DNA from: Pyrenopolyporus hunteri
Lineage: Eukaryota > Ascomycota > Sordariomycetes > Xylariales > Hypoxylaceae
Direction of reading: 5' to 3'
Length of the DNA stretch: 64,000 nt
Assembly (NCBI GenBank): GCA_902806595.1
Contig: CADCXC010000018.1
Span: forward strand, 496,001-560,000
The position numbers and the translations under genes are program-made. Each line of letters begins with the position of its first letter. Position 1 is the first letter of the stretch. The notes under the pieces are model-generated. The model was given only the letters and a program-made list of their open reading frames with translations, was not told the DNA's origin and did not search any database. Shown here piece by piece: positions 1 to 15,997 of this stretch.

Positions 1-3000
1 AATAATGTAAATGTTTTAATCGTCGTTATTTTCGACGTTTTTTTCGGTTATTTTAACTTTATTATTTATTTAAAAATTTAAAATTACTTTATCGTTAAGT
101 AATTATAATAATTATAATAAATTTAATTTAATTAATTTAATTAAAATAATCGTTAACATTATTTTATATCTATATTTTAAATCTCCGTAAATTTTTAAAA
201 CTTTTAAATTATTTAAATCGAAAATTCGCAACGTTTTTTTAAATTTATTAATAGTTTAATTAACCTTTTTATCAATTTTTTTAATGTCGTTTAAATAACG
301 TTTAATGGTTTTATATTTATTAATGGCATTTAAAGTTTATTTCGATATTATAATAGTTAAATTTTTAATGATTTTATAAGTATTAAATTATAAGCGAATT
401 TTTACGATTTCGACGATTTTTTTTTAATATTTTTTTCCGTTTAAATTATTTATTAACTTATAATTATTACATTTAAATCGGGATTTTTTTATTTTATTAC
501 GTTATTATATAAAGGTTATAATTAATTATATTTTTACTTTGTTAAAAGCGTTTTTAATTTAGGTTAAATAATTAATATCGTTTATTTATAATATAATTAT
601 TTATTAAAGTTATTTTACGTTCGAATTTATATGTTTTAAATTTTTTTTAAAATTTTTAGGGGGTGTTTTAAAGGTTTCTTTATTAATTAAATTAATAATT
701 TAATTATTAGTTAAATTATTAATTTTTTTAAGGGTTTAATCGAAGGCTTTTATAATTACGAATTTTTAAGAAATAAAAAATGTTTAAATAAATGTATATG
801 GTAATTTTATTAAAAGGAAAATTTTCCTCGAAAATTTAAAACGAATAAATTTTTTATATATATAAATCGAAAAATTTAATATAATAAATAGTTTAACCGA
901 AAATTTTAATGTTATAAATATTAAATTTAAGGAAAAATTACTTAAAAAAAAAATAAATGGTAAAAAAATAAAAAAAAAGGAAAAATTTTATTATTAAAAA
1001 AGGTCGAGTATTTTATATAATCGACGGTAAGGTTAGCGATATAGGGTTTTTTTTTAAAAAGTCGATTTTAATATTTATTTTTAATATCTTCGACACCTTT
1101 TTTTATGTTTTTACCTTATATTTTCCTTTTTTTATTAGATGAAATTTATTTCATTCCTCGATTATTTTAACGGCGTTTTACATTAAAAAGCTTTTTTCGT
1201 ACCATTAATCATATATTAGGAAATACCCCTTCCATTTTATAAAGTACTTTAACTTCGATGTTCCTTCTATTTTATTTACGCGCTTATTTATAATCTTTTT
1301 TATTTTATAAAAATGTCACTCGTCGTCATTTCCTTCCACTACTACTTTACCTTATTAAATAATGCGCCGATTATATAAGTTTATTTTTAATGGTGCTTTA
1401 ATTAATTATATTATTAATATAACTTTGTAAATTCGTTAATAAGTTAATATGTTTAACTTATATACGAAGGGTTTTACACGTCGTATAATTATTAATGATT
1501 CGATACGTTATATTAACCATTTTCGAAGGGGTTTTCCTAGTAATTTATATTTTTTATATAGTTTTAAATACATTTAATCGCTTACTTTTTAAGTAATTTT
1601 AATATGTTTCGTATCGTACCGAGTTTTAACTTCGGTTATTATAAAATTAATAACCGTTTTAACTTTTTTACGATAAAAATTCCGTATTATTTAATAATCG
1701 ATATCGTTAATAAATAAATTTAACGTATTTAAAAAACTTTTAAATTTAAAACTTAAAATCGCTTCGTTTAAAAATCTTCTTAAAATTTTTAAAAAAGCGT
1801 TATTTATATCATATTATAAAGCGGGGATTATATTAATTTATAATTTATTTAACGTTACGTAATAAAATCGAATAATTATTTTTACGTTTTAATTTTTTCT
1901 TTTTATTTATCCGTTTATTTACGGATAATAACTAATCGATATTATTAATACGATTTTTAATTTAACGAAGATTATTTATTAAAACTTAAATATAAATTTT
2001 AAATTTTTATTTAAAATAATTTTTTTAAATATTCCTTAATTATATAACATTAAAAATTTTAACGTTAAAACGATTTAATTTTTCGTTTTATATTTAATAT
2101 TACCGGGGATTAATATAACTTTTTTAATGAATTTATAAATTATTATTATTATTACGTCGAAGGTTATATATCCCTTTATTATTTATATTATACTTTTAAT
2201 TAATATTTAAAATAACATAACGATAAAATTTTATAAAATAATATAATAAAATAATTTTAACGAATTTATAAATAATAATTCGTTAAAAAGTTTTAATTTA
2301 TCCGTGCGGTTTTTTTAACATTTTAAATATTATTATACGTATTTTTAAGTTTTTTATATTAAGTTTTAAATTAAAATTTTTTATAATTTTTAAATTATTT
2401 TTTAAATTTCGAAGTAATATTTTCGATTATATATTAATTTTAATAATTTTTTAACATAATTTAACGAAATTATTAATCGTTTTTATTCGTTAAATATAAT
2501 ATAATATATTAATTTATTTTAAAGTTCGTATTTATATTATCGCGCGATGTTTTTTTTTTTATCGGTTTTAACGTTTATAAAAATTTTATATAATTTTATA
2601 AATCGTTTATTCGCTTAATATTTTTAAGCGATTTTTTTTTTATATTTATTTAAAATTACGATTTTTATAATTATATATTCGAAATCGTTTATTATATCGT
2701 TTAATGTAAATTTAGTTAAATTATTTACTTCGATAATATTTTCGAAGGAATTTATCGTAGGTAATTTTAATAAAACGTTTAATATAAAATTCATTTTACT
2801 TTATATATATTTAACATTTAAGTTAAATTAAAAAAAGTAAGTCGAAATAGTTATTAACTTCGTATTTATTTTATTTATATTCGATGTTTTTAAATTTATT
2901 TATTTTACGATTTTTTTAATGGTTACGTAATCGATTAAAATAACGATATTTTTAAAATACGATTATAGTTATACGCGATTATTTCGGTATATTTATATTA

Positions 3001-6000
3001 AATATACCATTTTTAATTTAATTATTTAATATCTTTTTTTTACTTTAATTAAAATTTTAAATAAAAATATAATAAGTATTATATTTTCGACGGGGATGTT
3101 TTAATTATTTCATTTATTTATTAAGTAAAATATTATTATTTTAAATTTTTTTTATTTAAATATATTTAATTTAACGAAAGTGGTTCGATTATAATGTTAA
3201 TAATTTAATATGGTAAATTTGAATAATTTTCTTTAAAATTACTTAAAAGTTAATAATTTTAATTTTATTAATTCGAACGAGATTTTTACGGTATACGTTT
3301 TTTTAATTTTAAAACCCGTTGGGATTTTATTGGATTTTCGTTTTTAATTAAATATAATTATCTTTCGATTTTAAAGTGGTTTAATTTTTTATTAATATTA
3401 AAGTACGTGTTTATTTAAAAAGTTAATTATGTTTATGTAAGTTTCGAAGTTTGTAAAAGTTTTTAATATTTATATTTTTTATATTGTTTCGATTCGATTT
3501 TATGGGATTAATATTTCGTTTTTATTTATTATAAATTTTAATAATTTAATTAATGGGTATTTTAAAAAGGTTTTTTTTAAAGATTAAATAATTTTTACTT
3601 AATTATATATTTAAAAAATTTAATGGAAATGTTTATAATATTTTTTTTTTATTTCGTTATATATTATAACGTTATTTATATAAGTTTTAACGAAATAGTT
3701 AAAAGGTTAAAGTTTATAGTTTATGAATTTTTAATTAAATGTTAATAAGTTTTTAAAATTTATTAATGTTATTTTAAATACTTCGAAGTTTTTTAATGAA
3801 ATGATTATTATTCGGTCGCGGTATTTTTTTATTACGAGTAATTAATGGAAAAAAGTTAAATTATCGATAATGTTAAAAACGCGTTTTCCTTTTATTCGAT
3901 TTATAATTTTTTTTTACCGGGGTAATGGGTAATTATTCGTAAAGGTGTATTTATTTAATAATTATAAATCGATTATTACTTATTTTTTTTTTTTACTATT
4001 AATTATTTTTTATATTATAAAATATAAATATTTAAAGGGGGTTAATGTTTTTATTTATTTAAATTTTCCTTATCGATAAAATTTATCGAAAGTTTTATTT
4101 AAAAATTTTTTATTATTTACTTTTAATAAATATATTTTTATAAACTTATATTTATCTTATTAATTATTTATAAAATCGATGGTTATTTTTTTTTTTTTCG
4201 AAACTTTAATGATTTTTTTATCGTATCAAATTTTATAATTATTTATTATTATTATAAAGTTTTATATAAATTTTTTATCTAAATTATAATAATGGATTTT
4301 TTCTTTAATTAATATTTTCGGTAAGTTTTTTAATTTTAATGCTTTTAATTTTAATTTATACATCGAAAATACGAATTTTTATATTACGGGGGTTTAATGG
4401 GATTATTTTATTATTTAAAAAAAAAAATTAACGGCGTTAATTATATCGATAGTTATTTTAAATTTTTTTAAAGTGTAGTTATAATAGGTTTATTCGAGTA
4501 ATTTCATATACCCGTTTATATTTAAATTATCGATCGTTTCGATTTTTATTTTAATTAAGATTTTTATAATTTTATAAAAATTATTAACTATTATTATTAT
4601 TTTAAAATTTATTACGTCGTAAATATTTATTATTAAATTTAATCGCTTTAATATAAATTAATAATCCTTTGTTTTCGAAAGGTTCGTAAATTATATCGAT
4701 ATCGTTATAATAATGTAAAAGGGAATTTTTATTTAATTTATAATTAAAATTTTTTAACGAATTATAATATTTTTTCGACATTTTACCGGAATTATTATTC
4801 GAAGATATATGTTTAAAATAAAGGTTTTATCTAAGTAATTAATTTCGATTTTATTAATTTCGAAAAATTTTATTATTAATAATAAATTAACATATAATAG
4901 GTATTTTTATACTTATACTTATATTAATATACGTAATATTAATTTTTTATTATATTCGTTTTTAGTTAAAAATTAAAATTTAAATTTTATCATTTTTATT
5001 AATATAACCGAATTTATTATTCCTTTGTAAATGATGGGGTTTAAGTGCGTTAATTCGTATTATTAAATAAAGGTATTTAATTATCGTTTATTTATTAAAA
5101 AAATGGATGTTTTTATGTTTACGTATATAGTTGTTATTTTTCCTTTGTTTATTATTATAGTTAATAATTAAGTTTTTTTTAAAAAAGGGTTTTTAATATA
5201 ATTTTATTCGGGTGTTACGTTTATAATATTTATATTCGCAATGGGAAATTTTTTTATTATGGTTTTATTAATGGTATTAATTACGTTAACCGTTTCGAGG
5301 TTAATAATTTTTAATTTATTATGTTTAAGTTTTTTTAACTTAATGTAAATGTTAATATATATATGTTTTATACATGTTAATTTTAAATTAAAAAGCTTTC
5401 CGTATTTACGACAAATCCTTTTTTTATTTAAAATTATATTAAAGAAAATGGGTATAAAAGGATTAAATAATAAATAATTTAAATTAAGGGTTAAATTAAA
5501 AGCTACGATTATTACGGCGGCGTTTTAATCGTATTATTAATTATTCTCGTATTTTAAATTTGATTCGTAATCGTTTATAAAAAAATATCTTTTTTTACGA
5601 AATTTCGCTTTTTAAGTTTCTTTTTTTTTATCTTTTTAATTTATAAAAATTTTATTTTTTAAATAATAATTATTATTTCTTTAATTTTAACGTTTCCATT
5701 TTCGTTATTTTTTATTTCCTTTCCTTTAATATCGTAAACCGCGTTTATATTATTCGTATTAATATTTATTTCAATAACCGTTTTTATAACGATTATTTCG
5801 AAAATCGCGGTAACGATTTCCGCGATAATTATTTTTATCGTTATTATTATAATAACGTTTTTAATTGTTTTTTCGGTAATTATAACGGTTTTAATTATTA
5901 TAACGTTTATTATAACGTTTATTATTAATTATTACGTTTTTATTATTTAAAATTATAAAAAAATTCGAATTTACGAAATTATTTAAATCGAAATAAATGT

Positions 6001-6860
6001 TCGCGTTTATGTACTTATTTAATTTTATGAAATTAATTAAAATATTTTTAAATAATATATCGTTTATCGATTTTATAGGGGTTAAATTTTTTTCTTTTAT
6101 TATTATTAATTTTATTCGTCATATTTTTTGATATTTTTTTACGTATTTAAAGTATTCGTTAATCGTTATAATTAACGTTAAAAGGGTTATAAATATTCGT
6201 AATTTGAGGTTTAATTTATTATAAATTTATAATATATATTATATCGATTAATTTATACGTGCGATTTTATAAAGTTTTTATACGTTTATTTTTTATAAAA
6301 CGATATCCGTGTTACGTATATAATTCTTTTTAGTGTATTTTATCGTTTCGATATTATTAATCGTTTCGAATTTAAACTTTTTAAATTTTTCATAAAGTTA
6401 TATTAATGCGTATACATTATCGGCTTTTATTATATTTTTTTATAATTATATAAAACTTTTAATCTATTATATTTAAATTAAATTACGGTATAATTTATAT
6501 ATAAATTTTATAATACGTTTAATTTTAACCTCGTTAATTTTAACGTTTTTTACTTTATTAATAAACATATAAACACTTTTTTAATATACGTTTTTATTAA
6601 TTTAAACGAAATTTTTTATTTCAAATGAATGATTTAAATCCGATTAAAAATATTTTATATTAATTATTTTTCATCCGTTTAATTCATTACTATTATTAAT
6701 ATTATCGTAATTAACTAAGTTATTATTAATTATACCGTTTAAATTTAAAATTATTTAAAAAAATAACATTATTTTATTTATCTTTTATTAAACCTTTTTA
6801 TTTAAATTAAATAAATTAAAATTAAACATACCATTATAAAATTATTATTATTAATTAAAT

Positions 6861-6920
6861 TATAAATTTAACTATTATTATTATTAAAGTTATAAATTTA
6901 ACTATTATAATTATTAAAAT
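6861..6920. repeat. 30-bp tandem duplication within AT block
   Basis: Two adjacent 30-bp units (6861-6890 and 6891-6920), both starting TATAAATTTAACTATTAT, differ at only a few positions. They lie just upstream of a second tandem array. Nothing indicates a function. Confidence 0.6.
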
Positions 6921-6968
6921 TATTATTAATTATTTTACTTTATTATTATTATTAATTAAATATCGAAT

Positions 6969-7091
6969 AAAATTTACGTAAAATATTCGAATTAATATTT
7001 ATTTAAAATTTACGTAATTTAATCGAATTAATACTTACTTAAAGTTTACGTAACTTAATACGATCGATATTTCATTCGAAATATTTACGTA
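6969..7091. repeat. 36-bp tandem repeat, about 3.4 copies
   Basis: Units start at 6969, 7005 and 7041, with a partial fourth unit from about 7079. Each begins AAARTTTACGTAA and continues with a CGAATTAATA-like core. Spacing is exactly 36 bp for the first three. Units 2 and 3 differ from unit 1 at scattered positions, partly as transitions, so the array probably predates or accompanied RIP. Confidence 0.7.
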
Positions 7092-9863
7092 CTTTTATCT
7101 ACTAATATAATTAAAATTTAAATAATTTATTCTTTATTTCTTTAAATTTTTAAATAATTAAATAAAACTTTATTAAAATAATTAATTAACCGATATATAA
7201 AAATCTTTAACGTTAAATTTAAAATCGGTAATCTCACAATAAATATATCGACAATATTTAATAATTAACGAAATTACGTTTTTAAGGATAAAAATTATAC
7301 AAATAAAATTAAAAGTATTAATTTTAATAAAATAAGTAATAATAAGTTAATTTAATTAAATATTTATATTCGATATTATAAAAATAAAAAAATTAATAAA
7401 TTCGCCACTTATATCTATACGTAAATTAATAACGGAAACTTTTTAAAGTTAAAATTCGAAAATTATCCAAAACACGAAAAATTTTTTTTTTTACTTATTT
7501 AAATTTAATTAAATTACGTTTTTAATTATAAAATCGCTAAACTTTAATCTTATAATTAAATATTTTAATAAACTTAATCTAAATTAAATTAATTATTTTA
7601 ATAAATTAAATTTTTTTCTTATAAAATTTAATTTTTTAATTAATTTATTAATCCTATTAATCGATATATTATTTCGAAAACTTACTTAAATTTATGTTTA
7701 TTTATTAACTATTTCGAATTATAAAACGGGGAATTGTCTTTTATAAAATTCCTAATTTTTTTAATTAATTAATTAATTAATTAACGGGTAATTAAAATTT
7801 TTTATTCCTAAAATTTTTTAATTATTAATTAAATAATGTTTATTTTATTAAAGGGTAATTTTTATACCTAATTTAATTAAAGAAAATTATTTAAAAATAC
7901 CGTTATTATTAAAATACTTTATTTTTATATTTAATTTATTAATATAATATAATATAATATAATAAATAAAAGTGTTATTAAATGTTAATTTTTTAAATAA
8001 AAATATAATATTATAAAAAACTTTCTTATTTAAAACTACGTATTCGTTATCGATTTTAACTAAATAATATATCGAAAGCGTTTATACAATAATAAAACCC
8101 GTGTACGTATTCGCGCGTATCTTATTATTTTTTATATACGTCGAAATTAATTATTATTAAAATATAAATAATATTTATCGATTTAATAATCGTATTAAAA
8201 ATTTAAAAATATTAAACGTTAAATAAATTAATTTATAATATTAATTATTATTTAAATATTTAAATACGTTATATAAATTATTTTAATATTAAATACGATA
8301 TTATCGTAAAATAAAACGGTAAATAATTTCATTTCTTCGATTTTTTTTTCGAATTAATTATTATTATATATAATAATAATTATTTCGAACGTTTCGACAT
8401 TTCGATTAAATATAAAAATCCATTTATTATTATCGAAAATTTCACGGTATTACGTAGCGTTTTTAAAAATTAAATAAAATTACCATCGATAATTAAAATT
8501 TCGTTTAATTATTAATAATTAAAATTTAATTATTAACATTAATATAAAATATTAATTTAAAATCGAAATATTTATTAAAGGAAATTTTATTACGCGTTAA
8601 AAAAAAATATTAAACCTCGTTAATAAAAATTAAAAAATTTTATTATACGTTTTATTATATATTAATAAAAACGTTTTATTAATAATCTTTAATAATTATT
8701 TTTTAATTATAAACGAAAACACTTTTTTTATTATATATTTAAATTAATAATTTATAAAAAATTAAATATTTTAAATTTATTTATTTTAATTAATATATAT
8801 TAAAGATATTTTTTTTATAAAAAATAAATAATTTAATTTTTTAATAATAATTTTAATTTATATTTTAAAACATTTAATTATCGATACGTATAAATTAAAA
8901 TAATTTAATTTTAAATTTTTAAATTAAAACCACGTTAAAATCCCGTAATAAATTTAAATAATATCCGTAAAAAACGCTTTTTTTTATATTATATATAAAT
9001 TTTATTATTACGAATTTAAGTAAATATAACTTCGTAATTAAACGAACGATTTATAAGTAATTTTATATAATCGATTATCGAATTTTTTTTAATTTTTTAT
9101 CGATATAAATCATATTATTTTATATTATTTATATTAATTAATATTACGAAAAATTTTATACTTTAATTTATAATTTTTTATTATAATTATTCTTTTTATT
9201 TATTTTTATTTTTTTTCGATAATCGTATATTTAAATTAATAAAATTAATATATTATAATTTAAAATAAATTTAAAATTATATAAAAATTTAATCGTTAAT
9301 TAATATTTAAATAATAAAATTTTATAAATATAAATTTTTTATAAATATAAATTTTTTATAAATTTCGAAATAAATATAATTTTAAAATTAATTATTAAAT
9401 ATTTTAACGATATTTATGCGAATAAAATATCCATTAAAAAAAGTATAATATTAATAATATTAAAATAAAAATATTTCGATTTTTTTAAATAAAATTATTA
9501 TATTTTCGAATTATTAAATATTTTAAAAAAAAACGATTTAAAATTAATATATCGTTATAATTTTTCGAACGAAAATTATAATAATAAAAATATTTTCGTT
9601 ATAAATAAATTATTTATATTAAAAAATTCGTAAAATATATATATAAATTTATATATTATCGAAATATATATAATAAAAAAATTTTAAATTATTTATAACG
9701 TATTTAAAATATTAAAATTAATTTATTATTTTTAATTCGAATTTACTTTAAAAATAATATAATTTAAAAAATTAATGATTTAAATAAATAATAATATATT
9801 AAAAATCGATTATATAAATTTTTTAATAATTATTAATAAATATTAAATTTATTTGAAAATTTA

Positions 9864-10135
9864 TATAATTATATAACTTTATATTAAAAAATTCACCGTA
9901 ACGATAATAACGATAAATATATTTTTATTAAATGTTTCGTTATTTTAAATAACGAAAATTTAAAACATATATTTTAAAAAAGTATATAAATATCGATTAA
10001 TGTAAAATTAATTAATTATATTTTTATATAAAAATAAATATAATAAATATAATTTTTTTTCGTAATTTTTATATTAAATAATCGTTTAATATTTTCCTTT
10101 TAATTTATTAATTAATAACCTTTTATTATTTAATA
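9864..10135 (+). repeat. 5' LTR of the degraded retrotransposon
   Basis: This 272-bp repeat aligns without gaps to 15998-16269. Landmarks shared by both copies are a CGTAACGRTAATAACGRTAA segment near the start and TTTCGTTATTTTAAATAACG in the first third. It ends at TTTAATA. Confidence 0.85.
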
Positions 10136-13100
10136 TTAATTAATGTTTAATTAATAAGTTAAATATAAATAATAAGATTTTTATTAAAAAGAAATTTACG
10201 AATTTAAAAAAGTTTAAAATGTAAAAGGATTATTTATTTTATTATAATTTAATTCGAAGAAATATTAAAATTCGATCGAACGAATAAATTTTAATAAAAA
10301 AAAGCGATTAATTATTAAACCACTTTTAAAAACTCGGGGCGTTTTACGTTAATAATTTTTAAAAACGTAAAATTAATCGTGTTATTTTAAAAATTTCGAA
10401 ACGTAATATATCGTACGTAATATATTAAGTAATATTTATATACGATATATAAAAAAATGTTAATAAATTCGCGTTTATCACGTACGAAAAGATTTTATTA
10501 TTATATTTAATTAATTATTTAAGGTGTTTTATATTAATAATAATTAATTAAATACGAAAACGGTTATTTTAATTTTTATAAATTTTTATTTTCGATTAAT
10601 TAAACTTAAAACGTATATATATTAACGATTCGATTATTTACGAAGAAATTTTTAAATCGACTTATTTATTATTTTTTTTTATTTTATTTTATCTTTTTTA
10701 TATCTATTACCGTTATTAAGTAATTATAATTAAAAATTTTTTTTTTATATAAATAAAAAAAAATTTTTTTATTTTCGACGAAATGTTATAATATTAAATT
10801 TATTAATTAATTAAAATTTATTTATATAATGTTAAAAATAAGTAAAATTTAAAAAGATTTCGTTAATTTAAATTATATGGGTTTAAATTTTAAAAAATTT
10901 AATTTCGATAAAATAAAATTAAAAATTTTAAATATTTATTTTACGAAGTATTTTTAAATGTATAGTAATAATTTTTTTAACGTTTAATTATAACGACGAT
11001 TTAAAAAAAATTTCGATAATTAAAACGAAAAATAATTTTAATATATAATTAAGTAATTATATATTAAAAAAATCGATTATTTACGAAAATATAGCGTATA
11101 TATTAAAAATGTTCGTATTTATATTAAAAAATTAACGAAAATAATTAAAGTTATTAAATTTTTATTATTTTTAAAAAATATCGTTAAAAAAATAACTAAA
11201 AAATAATTTAACGAATTTATTAATAAAAGTAACTTTATTTTCCTACGAAAATTTTAATAAAAATATGTTTTTTTAATCGATTAAAAATTTATAGATTAAT
11301 CGTAATTAAAATAATTAATAATTTTTAAAATTATTATAATAATATTTATAATATTTAATAATACGAAAAATATTATAATATAATTATCGAAATAATTTTA
11401 AAATTATATAATATAATAATCGATTTAATAATAATTTAATTAATAATAATTTATTATTTTTATTATTTTTTAATAATAAATCGATTAATAATATTATATT
11501 ATTTTTTAATAATAATCGATATAATAATTAATATTATAATAATTATAATATTAATTCGATTAATAACGTTATATTTTTTTATAATAATAACGAAATTTAT
11601 AATCGTTATATCATTTATAATTAATTTAATAAATATATTAATATTTAATAAATTTTAATTTATTACGTATTTTTATCGATTTCGTTAAAATGTATAATAA
11701 TAACGATTATAAATTTAAAAGTAATAAATACGATATTATAAACGAAAAAATTAAAGTTTTTAAAAATTTATATTATAAAATTAAAGTTAAAGAATATATA
11801 TATATTAATATATATTTAACGATATTAAAAAAACGAATATAATAATATTATTACGATTAATTAATCGATATAAATTATATTTTTTAAAATATAATTAAAT
11901 GTATAAAAACGTATTTTTATTTATTAAAAAATTAATAAATGTATATAATTAAATGATATTAAATAATAATATTTTTAATTATAAAAGAAAATTTTAATAA
12001 AAATTTATTTATTTAAATGAAATTATTAATCGAAAAAATTTAACGTATTTAAAAAAAATTAACAATTAATTACGTAATCGATTATAATTTTAAAAAAATA
12101 TTATAATTATCGTATAAAAATATCCCGTTTTTTACGTTACGATTTTTTAATAATTAAATATATTTAATGGTATTTATTTAAATTTTCGAATTATCATTAA
12201 TATAATATATCGTATTAAATTATATAATATAAACTATAATTAAAAAATATCGAATTAATATTAAATTAATTAAATTTACCGTAATAATAAAAGTTAATTT
12301 CGATTATACGACGGAATTTTATAACGTATTAAAAAATCGTAACGTTAAAAAAAATATTTTATATACGATAAAACGAGATATTAATTTATAAAACACTTTA
12401 TTTTAAAACGACGAAATAAACGTATAAATTAACGACGTTACGTATAAAAGTAAAACTTCGATTTTAAAAATATTAACGAAAATTATAATTAATTTTTATT
12501 CGATTATAAAAGAATCGACGTATAAAAAAATAACGATAACGATAATAAATAAAATTACGATGTTTAATATATTTAAAAAAATAATAAAAACGACGAAAAA
12601 CCACCGATCGTTATTTTAAATTATTATTTTATTATTTACGGCGAAATTAACGATTAAAACGTAATAAATATACTCGTAAATTAAACCGCGTTTTACGCGA
12701 TAACCGTAACCGACGTTTTTAACTTTACGACTTATAATACTTTATACGATATTACGTTTTATTTTAATAATCGATACGTTAATATATTTTAAAATATTAT
12801 ATTAAATATAAAAATAATTAAAATTTTATTCGACGGCGAATTTTAATTTAAAGTTTTATAATAATTATATTTATATATATTTTTAAATATCGAAATAATA
12901 AAACGTTATATTATTCGATTTAATAATAACGTAAAATAACGAAATTTAAATACCGTTTACGTATTTATATCGTTTAAATTTATTACGTTTTAAATTATAT
13001 TATTAAATATATCGTTTTTATTATATTTTAAAAATATAAACCGTTTTAATATATATTTTAATAATATTAAAAACGTATTTATATATAAAAATAAAAAGTA

Positions 13101-15997
13101 TTTTATTATCCGTAAATAAAAACATTTATAATTTTTATTTAACGATTATAATTTTATAATTACTTATTATTATTTTATAAAAATCGAATTTCGTTAAATT
13201 TATTAACGATTTAATTATTTTATAATAAATAAATTATATCGTTTATTTATTAAAATAAATTATAATAATTTCGATAAAATTTTAATCGATAAAATTAATA
13301 AATATTATCATTAATGTTAAATATATAATAATCGATTAAAATAATTTAAATTTATTATTAAAAATAACGTTAATTTTAATTATAATATATTCGTTAACGT
13401 AATATATATTAATACGAAATTAATATTTTATATTATTAATTAAATTACGATATATTAAATTACGAAATTTTTAAAAAATATAATAATAAAATATATTTAA
13501 AATATATTATAAATAATGTAAATTAATATTTATTTAAATTTATTCGACGATATTATTTACGATGTCGAAAAGAATTTTATTATTAATAAATTTACGATTA
13601 ATGTTAAAGTTTTAAATATTATAATTAAAGAAATATCCGTTAAATTTTATAATTCGATAAATAAATTAAAACGATATTATAGATTATTACGACGAGTTTT
13701 TAAAATTATATTTAAAGATTTATTTAACGTAAAATTCGAATATATATTATAAATAGTTATAAAAATTATTAACGATATTATAAAATTTAATAAATTAATA
13801 TTTATATTATTAATATTTAACGCGTATTTATAATTAATCGATAATTTATTTATAATATTATTTTTAAAAATTAAAAAAATAACGATTAAAAAAATTATAG
13901 TTAAAATAAATAAAATTAAAACGAAAAAATAAATAATCGATGCTTTTAATATAAAAAATAATTCGAATATATTCGATATGTTAAATTTATTATTATAATT
14001 AAAAATATGTGTTTATTATAAAAAAAACGGTTAAAAAGGTTTATATACGTTAATTATTAAAAACGGCGAAATGTATATAATTAAAATAAATAATAAATTT
14101 ATTAATTTTCGTATAATAATTATTAAATTATATAATTATAATATAATAATTAACGTATTAAAGTTTATTTCGATCGTAAAATTCGATTTTAATTTCGATT
14201 AATAAAAAAATAACGATAATAAAATATATGTATTATCGAAAGATTTATTTAAAACTTAAAAATAAAGACGTGAAAAATCATTCGATAATAAAAATAAATT
14301 AAAAGTTATTATTACTTATATAATTATAAAAAAATGTAAAAATTAACTTTTAATTATTTAATTACGTAAAAAAAAAAAGATTATAATTTTTAAAAAAATT
14401 TTTAAAAAATTAAATACGAAGGAAATTAAAAGATTTATTAATAAAGATGTATTTTCGTTTAAAAAATACGATTTTATTAAATTTCACGGTATTTAATTAT
14501 TTAATTTTCGTATTATTCGAGAAATTAAAAAAAAAATATTTTATATTTTTTTAAAAAGTTTAAATTTATTATTTAAAATTATAATAACGAAGGTAAAAAA
14601 GTAATATTAATATAATTATCGATTATATAACGATTAAATTAATAAATAATTATAATATTAATATTTATTTTTATAAAAAAAAATAAAAGTTTAATTATAT
14701 AATATTATATAAGTTTATATATAATTAAAGTTAAAGTTAAATCGTATCGTTTTAATTCGATTATTTTTTATTTTTATATTTAAATATTTTTTTAATACGA
14801 TTATAATAATCGTGAAATTTTTATATAATATAATAAAAGTTAATATATATTAATAAATTATATATTTTAAATATTATAAAAAAAAGTTTTAAATGATTAT
14901 ATTTACGTATAATTTATATTTATTAATATTAAAATCGATTAATTATTTCGAATTAATAAATATATAAATTAATAATACCTTCGAATTATTCGATAAAATA
15001 TTTAATTAAATAAAAAATTAAAAACGAAAAAAAATAAAATTTTTAATTAAGTTAAAAAAATATTTAATTATAAATTACTCGATTATTTTTAATAAATATA
15101 TTATTATTATAAAAATTAACGAAATAATTTATTTATATTAAAAAAATTAAAGAAAAAAAATTATTTTTATTAAATTCGATGTTAACGATATAACGTATTA
15201 ATATATATAATAACGTATTCGTAGAGTATATATTATATCGATTTATTAATTTAAAATTACGTATAATATATTCGAAGTAATTTAACATCGTAAATTCGAA
15301 ATTATCGAAATTACGAAATTTAATAAACGATTTAATTAATAAAAAGTAAATATCGATCGAAAATTACGATTTATATTTTTAAATTTAAAAATTATTAAAT
15401 TATTTATTTTTATCGACGAATTATTTATAAATAATAAAAATTTAAATTTTTAAATCGAATATATTATATTTATTATAAATAAAACGTTTTCGAAATTATT
15501 TTTTAATATTAAAAGTAATATTATTTATTAAAATTCGATTAAATTAAAACGTATTATATAAAGTATTTTAATAAGCGAAATTTACGTTATAGTATATAAT
15601 ATAAATATAGTAATAATTTTTAAAACGACGATTTTATTAATTAATAAAAAATTAAATTATTTAAATTTTTTTATTATTATTTATATTAATTTTTATTTAT
15701 TTTATAAGTATTTAATTAAACTAAATATTACGAAAAAAAAAAGTTTATAATCGATATTATATTATTTCGATAATTATACGAAAAACGAAAGATAATAAAA
15801 ATTAAATAAATTTATAAAAAAAATAATTTTATTAATGTTATAATAAAAAATAATGTTAATAAAACGTTAAAAACGTTTATTAATATAAATAATATTATAA
15901 TGAAATTATAAGGATGAGTAAAAAAATAAAAAAAAGGAAATTTATTATTATTAATAATTAAAAGAAAAAAGGGAATTACGAAAAAAAAAATTATTAA

